Shown here piece by piece: positions 57,072 to 64,000 of a DNA stretch of 64,000 nt. The notes below the pieces were generated by a model that saw only the letters and a list, made by a program, of their open reading frames with translations, had not been told where the DNA came from and ran no database searches. Made by a program: the position numbers and the translations under genes. Source of the stretch: Arsenophonus apicola (GTDB taxonomy: Bacteria; Pseudomonadota; Gammaproteobacteria; Enterobacterales; Enterobacteriaceae); NCBI RefSeq assembly GCF_020268605.1, contig NZ_CP084222.1, forward strand, positions 682,001 through 746,000. The letters are read 5' to 3'. Each line of letters opens with the position of its first letter. Within the stretch, counting starts at the first letter, position 1.

Positions 57072-57527
57072 ATGCAAGAAGGGCAAAAACCTAAAACCTC
57101 GTCCTTAAGCATTCTCGCCATCGCTGGGGTAGAGCCCTACCAAAAAAAGCCAGGCGAAGAATACATGAACGAAGCCCAACTCAAACATTTTAGGGCTATT
57201 CTCGAAGCATGGCGCAATCAACTCAGAGATGAAGTCGACCGCACTGTAAGTCATATGCAAGATGAAGCAGCTAATTTCCCTGATCCCGTTGATAGAGCGG
57301 CACAGGAAGAGGAATTTAGCCTTGAGTTACGCAATCGCGATCGCGAACGTAAGTTGATTAAAAAAATCGAGAAGACGATAAAAAAAATTGATGATGGAGA
57401 TTTTGGTTATTGTGAAAGCTGTGGAGTTGAAATTGGCATCCGCCGCTTAGAAGCTCGTCCAACAGCTGATTTGTGTATTGATTGCAAAACATTAGCTGAA
57501 TTACGTGAAAAACAGATGGCGGGTTAG
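57072..57527 (+). CDS. dksA: RNA polymerase-binding transcription factor DksA
   Basis: 151 residues from ATG 57072, preceded by taggagaag, and equal in length to E. coli DksA. An in-frame codon at 57054 is rejected. It binds the RNA polymerase secondary channel and, with ppGpp, represses rRNA and activates amino-acid promoters. The coiled-coil (residues ~35-110) carries the tip Asp residues in FPDPVDRAAQEEEFSLELRNRDRER, and the zinc finger is YCESCGVEIG with CIDC. ppGpp for this partner comes from relA in the same window. A strong terminator follows. Confidence 0.97.
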   Translation: MQEGQKPKTSSLSILAIAGVEPYQKKPGEEYMNEAQLKHFRAILEAWRNQLRDEVDRTVSHMQDEAANFPDPVDRAAQEEEFSLELRNRDRERKLIKKIEKTIKKIDDGDFGYCESCGVEIGIRRLEARPTADLCIDCKTLAELREKQMAG

Positions 57528-57549
57528 CCAATAATCTTACTCCATAAAA

Positions 57550-57582
57550 ATAAGGTACACAAAAGTGTACCTTATCCTTTTG
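57550..57582 (+). terminator. Terminator between dksA and gluQ
   Basis: A perfect 11-bp stem, ataaggtacac (57550-57560) with gtgtaccttat (57565-57575), has an AAAA loop and is followed by cctttt. Confidence 0.88.
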
Positions 57583-57589
57583 ATAATCA

Positions 57590-58492
57590 ATGAGTCATTC
57601 AATAATTACTAAAGTTCCAGCCTATATTGGACGCTTTGCTCCGTCCCCCACAGGTGATCTGCATTTTGGCTCGTTAGTTACAGCGCTTGGTAGCTACCTA
57701 CAAGCCAAAAAAAAGCAAGGAAAATGGTATGTCCGGATTGATGACATCGATACAACTAGAGTCGTGCCAGGTGCGGCTTCACGCATTTTAAAAACGTTAG
57801 CGCATTATGGCTTACATTGGGATGGTAAAATCATCTATCAGTCACAACGCCATGATATTTACCATGACATTTTAGCGCAGCTAAAGCAGTGCGATGGCTG
57901 CTACTATTGTCGTTGTACACGTCAACGTATTAATGCTATCGGTGGTTATTACGATGCACATTGTCGCAATCTTGGTTTATCTTCTTCTGCAGCAGCTTTG
58001 AGAATAATCCAGTCAAAACCAGTTTATCGTTTTTATGATCAACTACAAGGTGATTATGTAGCGCCTCGTGCTTTGGCGGAAGAAGACTTCATTATTGTGC
58101 GAAAAGATAATTTATTTGCTTACAATCTTGTTGTCGTTATTGACGATAATGACCAAGGTATTACCGAAGTTGTTCGTGGCGCTGATCTCATTGCGCCAAC
58201 GGTTAGACAAATTTCTCTTTATCACCATCTCGCTTTTCCAGTACCCGATTATGTGCATTTACCTTTAGTATTAAATCGTTCTCATAATAAACTTTCTAAA
58301 CAAAATCATACTCCGCCGCTACCTATGAACGATCCGAGGCCTATTTTAATTGATGCACTAAATTTTTTATCACAAACAACTATTATGAATTGGCAAGACC
58401 TTAGTACTGAACAATTACTGAGCCAAGCTGTACAACATTGGCAACTAGATAGCATTCAACCAAGCGGCAGAATTGTTACAAATTATGATTAA
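57590..58492 (+). CDS. gluQ: Glutamyl-Q tRNA(Asp) synthetase
   Basis: 300 residues (E. coli GluQ 308). A truncated glutamyl-tRNA synthetase paralogue that loads glutamate onto queuosine at the wobble base of tRNA-Asp. Present are the HIGH-like motif in GRFAPSPTGDLHFGSL, the zinc ligands CYYCRCTRQRI and DAHCR, and the KMSKS-like NKLSKQN; it lacks an anticodon-binding domain, as in the family. Its tRNA substrate gene (tRNA-Asp GTC) is also in this window. Follows dksA as in E. coli. Confidence 0.95.
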   Translation: MSHSIITKVPAYIGRFAPSPTGDLHFGSLVTALGSYLQAKKKQGKWYVRIDDIDTTRVVPGAASRILKTLAHYGLHWDGKIIYQSQRHDIYHDILAQLKQCDGCYYCRCTRQRINAIGGYYDAHCRNLGLSSSAAALRIIQSKPVYRFYDQLQGDYVAPRALAEEDFIIVRKDNLFAYNLVVVIDDNDQGITEVVRGADLIAPTVRQISLYHHLAFPVPDYVHLPLVLNRSHNKLSKQNHTPPLPMNDPRPILIDALNFLSQTTIMNWQDLSTEQLLSQAVQHWQLDSIQPSGRIVTNYD

Positions 58493-58602
58493 TTAGCAAT
58501 TTTTATCCTACTTAGGCATTCTCAAAAAAAATCCTATAAGATATGATTAATTATTAGTATTTACTTTTTTAACTAAAATCGCATTAGATATCGAGGTGTA
58601 TT

Positions 58603-60147
58603 ATTTTTACCCGGGTAGCCAATTTCTGTCGTAATTTATTGATACGAGAAGAAAAAAATAATCGAAGTAAACAGAAATCTTATGATAGTTCAGCGACTGA
58701 GACTAAGTCCAAGACTAAGGTAAAAGCTTTACTAACAAAAAGATATCAGAGTACAAAAACCATTAAAAGTACTCAATTAGCAGATAAATCTACACCCGCC
58801 TCTGCTATAAATACTTCAATAGCCATAATTCCACGAGATAAGCATCCTATCTCGCGAAGAGACATCAGTGATAATGCACTGAAAGTTCTTTATCGTCTAA
58901 ATAATGCTGGCTATGAAGCCTATCTGGTCGGAGGTAGTGTCAGAGATTTACTGTTAGGTAAAAAACCTAAAGACTTCGACGTTACCACAAATGCAACACC
59001 GGAACAAATTCGCAAATTATTTCGTAATTGTCGTCTAGTCGGACGCCGTTTCCGTTTAGCGCATATCATGTTTGGTTATGAAATCATCGAAGTTGCCACT
59101 TTCCGTGGTTCGCATGAACAAACTGATACTAATAATAAGGATCTGGCTCATCAAGCACAAAGTGGTATGTTACTAAGGGATAATATTTTCGGTAACATCG
59201 AAGATGATGCCATTCGTCGCGACTTTACCATCAATAGTCTATATTACAGAATTAACGATTTTACCCTACGTGATTATGTTGGTGGATTTGAAGATCTAAA
59301 AAATGGCATGATCCGCTTAATTGGTGATCCCAAAATCCGTTATCGAGAAGATCCCGTTAGGATGCTGCGTGCTATTCGATTTGCTTGTAAACTAAATATG
59401 CAAATCGATGCCGAAACTGCCAAGCCTATTCCACAACTGGCCTATTTATTAAAAGACATTCCATCAGCACGTCTATTTGAAGAGTCGCTCAAATTACTTC
59501 AGACTGGTCAAGGTTATCAAACCTATCAACAATTAAAACGTTATAATCTTTTTCAATCATTAATTCCGCTAGTTGAACGACACTTCACCGCCAATGATGA
59601 TTCACCGATGGAGCTTATCATTAATCAGGTACTGCAAAATACTGATTATCGAATAAAGAATAACAAACGTGTTAATCCTGCATTCTTATTTGCCACCATG
59701 TTATGGTATCCACTGGTAGAACATGCTGAAAGGCTTTCTCAGGAAAGTGGATTACCCTATTACGAAGCCTTTGCTATCGCAATGAATGATATCCTTGATG
59801 AGCAATGCCGTTCTATCGCTATCCCTAAACGGCTTACTTCAATAATGCGCGATATCTGGCAGCTACAATTGCGACTACCACGGCGCCAAGGGAAAAAAGC
59901 AGATAAGCTACTTGAACATCCAAAATTTCGCGCTGCGTTTGATTTGCTAGAACTACGCGCCAACGTAGAGCAGCGGCGGGAATTAGAAGAGCTGGCTCAT
60001 TGGTGGGCTGAGTTTCAACAAGCAAATAATAGACTACAACAAGAAATGGTCTCGGAGTTAGGTAATATACCAACTCATCGTCGTAATTGGTCGCATCGCC
60101 GAAATCATACTAACCGTAAACCGATAAAAAACAACCGAGTTAATTAA
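58603..60147 (+). CDS. pcnB: Poly(A) polymerase I, with probable AUU start codon
   Basis: 514 residues from ATT 58603. The codons after it read FTRVANFCR, the same as the E. coli protein after its AUU start (MFTRVANFCR), and GAGG lies at 58593-58596, 6 bases upstream. A start at TTG 58639 would lose this conserved peptide. The enzyme adds 3' poly(A) to RNAs to speed decay. The nucleotidyltransferase motif is YLVGGSVRDLLLGKKPKDFDVTT (two Asp, about 95-110), followed by RRDFTINSLYY, the RNA-binding segment RYREDPVRMLRAIRFA and a basic C-terminus (HRRNWSHRRNHTNRK). A rare start codon limits expression in E. coli; the same control is likely here. It is 2 bases from folK, with which it is likely cotranscribed. 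Confidence 0.93.
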   Translation: MFTRVANFCRNLLIREEKNNRSKQKSYDSSATETKSKTKVKALLTKRYQSTKTIKSTQLADKSTPASAINTSIAIIPRDKHPISRRDISDNALKVLYRLNNAGYEAYLVGGSVRDLLLGKKPKDFDVTTNATPEQIRKLFRNCRLVGRRFRLAHIMFGYEIIEVATFRGSHEQTDTNNKDLAHQAQSGMLLRDNIFGNIEDDAIRRDFTINSLYYRINDFTLRDYVGGFEDLKNGMIRLIGDPKIRYREDPVRMLRAIRFACKLNMQIDAETAKPIPQLAYLLKDIPSARLFEESLKLLQTGQGYQTYQQLKRYNLFQSLIPLVERHFTANDDSPMELIINQVLQNTDYRIKNNKRVNPAFLFATMLWYPLVEHAERLSQESGLPYYEAFAIAMNDILDEQCRSIAIPKRLTSIMRDIWQLQLRLPRRQGKKADKLLEHPKFRAAFDLLELRANVEQRRELEELAHWWAEFQQANNRLQQEMVSELGNIPTHRRNWSHRRNHTNRKPIKNNRVN

Positions 60148-60149
60148 AG

Positions 60150-60629
60150 ATGGAGCGTGTTTATATTGCCATTGGCAGCAATCTAAATGACCCTTTACAA
60201 CAAGCACAAAGTGCCATTAGAGAATTGCATCAATTACCCAATACCAAGCCGGTTATTGTTTCTTCCTTCTATCGCTCTAAACCTATGGGGCCACAAGGGC
60301 AACCTGATTATCTCAATGCCGTTATCGCATTAGACACTGAGTTATTGCCCGCAACCCTACTTGAACATACCCAATCGATTGAATTAATGCATGGTAGAAT
60401 CCGTAAAGGCGATCGTTGGGGGCCAAGAACTCTCGATTTGGATATTATGTTATACGGTCAACAAATTATCCAGACAGCGTACTTAACTATTCCCCATTAT
60501 GGCCTTAAAGAACGGGAATTTATGCTTTATCCGTTAGCAGAAATTGCCCCAGAGCTACGCTTTCCCGATGGTGAATTGCTTAGTGATAGATTGCTGCTGG
60601 TTGCTAAAAATGGGCTGACTTTATGGTAA
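60150..60629 (+). CDS. folK: 2-amino-4-hydroxy-6-hydroxymethyldihydropteridine diphosphokinase
   Basis: 159 residues, the E. coli length. It pyrophosphorylates the pterin precursor in folate synthesis. Motifs are YIAIGSNLNDPLQQA, SSFYRSKPMGPQGQPDYLNAV and the substrate and magnesium site DRWGPRTLDLDIMLYG, with HYGLKEREFMLYPLAEIAPEL. The start ATG 60150 is 2 bases after the pcnB stop, so the genes are coupled. In E. coli panB, panC and panD follow folK; here yadH comes next on the opposite strand. Confidence 0.96.
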   Translation: MERVYIAIGSNLNDPLQQAQSAIRELHQLPNTKPVIVSSFYRSKPMGPQGQPDYLNAVIALDTELLPATLLEHTQSIELMHGRIRKGDRWGPRTLDLDIMLYGQQIIQTAYLTIPHYGLKEREFMLYPLAEIAPELRFPDGELLSDRLLLVAKNGLTLW

Positions 60630-60900
60630 CTTAGCTAATAATTCTATTGGCGATATGAATTTGTTAACGCGGGTATTTGGCTGATGCTTAAAATCTAAAT
60701 AACTTAGCGGCGATAACACAGGGAAAAATGGGGGTTGACCACATGACCCGCTATCGCAAGCTCTTAGCATTCGCCAAAACCAACAAGTACTATTGAAAAA
60801 ACTAAAAATTTATAACGGCTAACATAGTGATAATACAGCAGAAGCGCTAAAAAATAGCGCCAATCCGATCCTATATATTTATCACACTATACGTGAATAA

Positions 60901-61671
60901 TTATGTTCTTAATCCTTGTCCTTTTTCAATTAAGTGCCACGTTATGGCATATAAAATAACAATAAAAATCACTAATACTGATAAGGTAATCGATATTGCA
61001 ACATCACTGATGCCAAGAAATCCATAACGTAATCCGCTGATCATATAGACGATCGGATTAAGTTTAGATACCATTTGCCAAAACTCTGGCAAAAGAGACA
61101 AAGAATAAAAAACACCGCCTAAATAAGTTAATGGTGTTAAAACAAAGGTAGGAATAATACTAATATCATCAAATGTTTTAGCAAATATCGCATTCACTAA
61201 CCCAGCTAATGAAAACAAAATTGCCGTCATTAATACGGTAATAATTACCATCCACCATGAATAAATATGTAATGGAACAAAAAATAACGAAACCAGGGTA
61301 ACCAACAGACCAACCAATACTCCTCGGGCAACCCCACCGCCAACAAAACCCATTATGACAATATGGGTAGGAACGGGTGCAACCAACAATTCTTCAATAC
61401 TTTTTTGGAATTTTGCCCCAAAAAAAGAGGAACAAACATTTGCATAAGCGTTTGTGATCACCGACATCATAATCAAACCAGGAACAATGAACTGCATGTA
61501 ATTCACGCCATCCATGTTGCCAATTCTTGCACCAATTAAACTACCAAAAATAATAAAGTAGAGTGACATGGTGATCACCGGCGGTAGTAAGGTTTGTACC
61601 CAAATTCGCGCAAAACGGGTTATTTCTTTGATCCAGATGGTTTTCATCGCTACCCAGTAGAGCTGAATCAT
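60901..61671 (-). CDS. yadH: ABC transporter permease YadH
   Basis: 256 residues, the E. coli length. An ABC-2 type membrane subunit with six predicted segments (for example LPPVITMSLYFIIFGSLIGA, QFIVPGLIMMSVITNAYA, SLFFVPLHIYSWWMVIITVL and ITLSVLVIFIVILYAITW). The family motif SIEELLVAPVPTHIVIMGFV and FTLTYLGGVFYS-type segment (PLTYLGGVFYSLSLLP) are conserved. The ATG overlaps the yadG stop by 4 bases (ATGA), so the two are cotranslated and form one exporter. The substrate is unknown; drug or polysaccharide export has been suggested for the family. Confidence 0.95.
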   Translation of the reverse strand: MIQLYWVAMKTIWIKEITRFARIWVQTLLPPVITMSLYFIIFGSLIGARIGNMDGVNYMQFIVPGLIMMSVITNAYANVCSSFFGAKFQKSIEELLVAPVPTHIVIMGFVGGGVARGVLVGLLVTLVSLFFVPLHIYSWWMVIITVLMTAILFSLAGLVNAIFAKTFDDISIIPTFVLTPLTYLGGVFYSLSLLPEFWQMVSKLNPIVYMISGLRYGFLGISDVAISITLSVLVIFIVILYAITWHLIEKGQGLRT

Positions 61672-62612
61672 CTATTTTCTCCTTGCTTTATCGATAGTGG
61701 ATGCTGTTTATTCATTAAACCAACAAATAGTTCCTCCAAACGATTTACTTTATTACGCATGCTGGTTATCTGTATCCCTTGCTCAGAGAATTGGCTAAAT
61801 AAACCATTCAGGCCTTGATCGCGAAGTACATCAACTTCTAAGGTTGAAGTATCCAGCAGCCTGAATTTATAACCCTCTAATGTCGGAATCCTACTCTTTG
61901 GTGCCAGATCAAAAATAAACGTCTCTGACTCCAACTGATTGAGTAGTTTTTTCATACTGGTATTCTCAATCAATTCTCCATATTGAATAATACCAATATT
62001 TCGACACAACATTTCCGCTTCTTCCAGATAATGGGTAGTTAAAATAATGGTGGTGCCTTGCGCGTTTAAGGTCTTCAAAAAACTCCACATTGAACGACGC
62101 AGTTCAATATCTACTCCTGCAGTGGGTTCGTCCAAAATTAATAGTTTGGGTTGATGCATTAATGCGCGAGCAATCATCAAACGCCGTTTCATACCCCCAG
62201 AAAGGTCTCGCGCAGGCTCATCACGTTTGTTCCACAAAGCCAGTTGCGACAGATACATCTCTGCTCTAGATAAGGCTAATGAACGCGGGACGCCGTAATA
62301 ACCCGCTTGATTCAGCACTATCTGTATTACTGTTTCAAATGGATTAAAATTGAATTCTTGTGGCACTAAACCCAACTGACGTTTTACATTCACCACGTCT
62401 TTATCTAGATCGTAGCCAAACACTCTCACTTTACCGCTCGTTTTATTGACTAATGAACTGATAATACCTATGGTCGTTGATTTACCTGCACCATTAGGTC
62501 CTAATAAGGCATAGAAATCACCCACCTCAACCTGTAAATCAATCCCGGTTAATGCTTTCACACCACCAGTATAGGTTTTTGTAAGCTGGAGCAGCTCTAA
62601 AGCATAAGTCAT
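61668..62612 (-). CDS. yadG: ABC transporter ATP-binding protein YadG
   Basis: 314 residues (E. coli YadG 308). Full ABC ATPase: Walker A GPNGAGKSTTIG, Q-loop region LVPQEFNFNPFE, signature DLSGGMKRRLMIARAL, Walker B LLILDEPTAGVD and H-loop ILTTHYLEE, followed by a C-terminal regulatory part. It drives the YadH permease with which it overlaps by 4 bases. Gene order can - yadGH is as in E. coli. Confidence 0.96.
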   Translation of the reverse strand: MTYALELLQLTKTYTGGVKALTGIDLQVEVGDFYALLGPNGAGKSTTIGIISSLVNKTSGKVRVFGYDLDKDVVNVKRQLGLVPQEFNFNPFETVIQIVLNQAGYYGVPRSLALSRAEMYLSQLALWNKRDEPARDLSGGMKRRLMIARALMHQPKLLILDEPTAGVDIELRRSMWSFLKTLNAQGTTIILTTHYLEEAEMLCRNIGIIQYGELIENTSMKKLLNQLESETFIFDLAPKSRIPTLEGYKFRLLDTSTLEVDVLRDQGLNGLFSQFSEQGIQITSMRNKVNRLEELFVGLMNKQHPLSIKQGENR

Positions 62613-62776
62613 AAAAAACCTTTTTTATCTATTTTTAATTCACATATGATAATAAATCACACCATTAGCAATCTTTTTTCAATTAAACTATAACTAACAG
62701 CGAGTAAATATTAAAAAATAAATTGATGTTGTATATGATTATTATCGCAGTTAACCATAACTAATCCACGTGAATT

Positions 62777-63427
62777 ATGATGAAAAAAATTAAACAGCTG
62801 TTTGAAAACAATCTTCAGTGGTCAGAATCCGTAACCAAAGAAAATCCCTCTTTTTTTAAAGAATTAGCAAAATTTCAAAATCCACATTTTCTGTGGATAG
62901 GCTGCTCTGACAGCCGCGTACCCGCTGAAAAATTAACAAAAGCAGCGCCTGGTGATCTATTTGTCCACCGAAATGTCGCTAATTTGGTGATCCATACTGA
63001 TTTAAATTGCCTGTCAGTCATCCAATATGCTGTTGACGTACTAAAGGTTGAACACATTATCATTTGTGGTCACTATGGTTGTGGTGGTATTGAAGCCGCA
63101 ATTGATAACACTGAACGAGGACTGATTAATAACTGGCTGCTACATGTCCGTGATATTTTGTTTAAACATAACGCAATCTTAGGTGAACTTGCACCGCAAG
63201 AACGGGCAAATCGCTTATGTGAACTCAATGTTATTGAGCAAGTTTATAATCTGGGTCATTCGACAATAATACAATCTGCCTGGCGGCGCAGCCAAAACGT
63301 CAACATTCATGGCTGGGTCTATGGTATACAGAATGGCAGACTCAATGATCTTGATGTTACGGCTAATAGCCGTGAACAGCTTGAAATTACCTATCGACAA
63401 GCTATCGCTAAATTAAGCCAAGCATAA
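62777..63427 (+). CDS. can: Beta-carbonic anhydrase
   Basis: 216 residues (E. coli Can 220). A zinc enzyme that interconverts carbon dioxide and bicarbonate in the cytoplasm and is needed for growth in air at low carbon dioxide. Zinc ligands are in WIGCSDSRVPAEKL (Cys, Asp, with Arg dyad) and ICGHYGCGGIEAA (His, Cys). Start ATG 62777 (a second ATG follows directly). Divergent from yadG; a strong terminator lies after it, shared with hpt. Confidence 0.96.
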   Translation: MMKKIKQLFENNLQWSESVTKENPSFFKELAKFQNPHFLWIGCSDSRVPAEKLTKAAPGDLFVHRNVANLVIHTDLNCLSVIQYAVDVLKVEHIIICGHYGCGGIEAAIDNTERGLINNWLLHVRDILFKHNAILGELAPQERANRLCELNVIEQVYNLGHSTIIQSAWRRSQNVNIHGWVYGIQNGRLNDLDVTANSREQLEITYRQAIAKLSQA

Positions 63428-63437
63428 TAAGCGCCAC

Positions 63438-63465
63438 AAAAAATCGAACGTTAGTTCGATTTTTT
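63438..63465. terminator. Bidirectional terminator between can and hpt
   Basis: A perfect 12-bp stem, aaaaaatcgaac (63438-63449) with gttcgatttttt (63454-63465), has a 4-base loop; each arm gives a T6 run in one direction. Confidence 0.92.
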
Positions 63466-63489
63466 CATGCCAATAAATAACACTAGCAC

Positions 63490-64000
63490 TTAATCGTCCA
63501 GTAAAATAACATGCCCAATATAGGGTAAATGTCGATATTGCTGTGCATAGTCGATACCAAAACCCACAACAAATTCATCTTGAATAGCAAAACCTGTCCA
63601 TTCAACCGGAACCTCTACTTCACGTCGAGAAGGTTTGTCTAATAACGTACAGATAGCGACAGATTTAGGACCGCGTAATTTCAGGATTTGACGGACTTTT
63701 TTCAGTGTATTACCTGAATCAATGATATCTTCAACAATCAGAACATGCTTGCCGCGAATATCTTCATCGAGATCCTTAATAATTTTCACATCACGGCTTG
63801 AAGTCATGCCATTGCCATAACTTGATACCGTCATAAAGTCGACTTCATGAGGGATATCAATTTTACGACATAAATCAGCCATAAAAATAAAAGAGCCTTT
63901 TAACAGACCAACCAACACCAACTCATCTTGCAATGATTTATAATGTTCAACAATCTCTTTTGCCATCTCATCAATACGTTGTTTGACATCCGCTTCTGAG
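63490..64000 (-). CDS. hpt: Hypoxanthine phosphoribosyltransferase (N-terminus beyond window)
   Basis: 170 residues are visible; the frame stays open to base 64000 (SEADVKQRIDEMAKEIVEH), so the start lies just outside (E. coli Hpt has 178). It salvages hypoxanthine (and guanine weakly) to nucleotides with PRPP. The PRPP-binding motif VLIVEDIIDSGNTLKKV, the LVGLLKGSFIFMADLCR segment, DVKIIKDLDEDI, and FVVGFGIDYAQQYRHLPYIG are clear. Divergent genes hpt and can are adjacent as in E. coli; purine salvage suits a host-dependent bacterium. Confidence 0.95.
   Translation of the reverse strand, partial: SEADVKQRIDEMAKEIVEHYKSLQDELVLVGLLKGSFIFMADLCRKIDIPHEVDFMTVSSYGNGMTSSRDVKIIKDLDEDIRGKHVLIVEDIIDSGNTLKKVRQILKLRGPKSVAICTLLDKPSRREVEVPVEWTGFAIQDEFVVGFGIDYAQQYRHLPYIGHVILLDD

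Overview
The window is AT-rich enterobacterial chromosome. Its housekeeping half follows the gene order of the Enterobacterales, and many proteins are close to Escherichia coli or Morganellaceae orthologues. The AT bias, the decayed secreted-factor genes and the missing metabolic genes suggest an insect-associated Morganellaceae symbiont such as Arsenophonus. That genus name is inferred from protein and gene-order resemblance; no 16S or other marker is present.

Positions 1-28,400 are an accessory region, gene-sparse and rich in exported or effector-like products. In order they are: the 3' end of hcp; a tandem duplication (about 880-2357 and 3210-4606) of a secreted protein with a Gly/Asn-rich repeat tail; an eptC/cptA phosphoethanolamine transferase broken by one amber codon; a DAACS-family symporter; an Ala/Lys-rich lipoprotein; a serralysin metalloprotease broken by one opal codon; a badly decayed pseudogene; a conserved secreted protein of unknown function; a 697-residue effector-like protein; gabD; a DUF5993-type small protein next to a DsbB-like protein; a GC-rich ansB; a large protein of ten 61-residue helix-turn-helix-like repeats broken by a 1-base deletion; and an RTX repeat protein also broken by a 1-base deletion.

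Positions 28,500-64,000 are core genome: epd-pgk-fbaA with an upstream Cra-like operator, tktA, tRNA-Asp, dnaQ/rnhA, yafS, gloB, mltD, then eno-pyrG-mazG-relA-rlmD, dgt, mtnN, erpA, hemL, mrcB, sfsA, dksA, gluQ, pcnB, folK, yadGH, can and hpt (cut by the window end). All these core frames are open. Genes present here in E. coli but missing include panBCD, mazEF, fhu genes, clcA, btuF and hrpB. A small membrane protein and an orphan TPS (filamentous haemagglutinin) domain protein sit between mltD and eno.

The core genes cover central carbon metabolism, nucleotide synthesis and hydrolysis, stringent response (relA, dksA), RNA processing and peptidoglycan synthesis. The accessory half looks like a set of host-interaction factors in decay: at least four long genes each carry a single inactivating lesion, while the neighbouring core genes carry none. 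The most unusual item is the 61-residue repeat protein at 23197-26021. Its repeats resemble tandem HTH units, and the variable residues fall where an HTH recognition helix would start.
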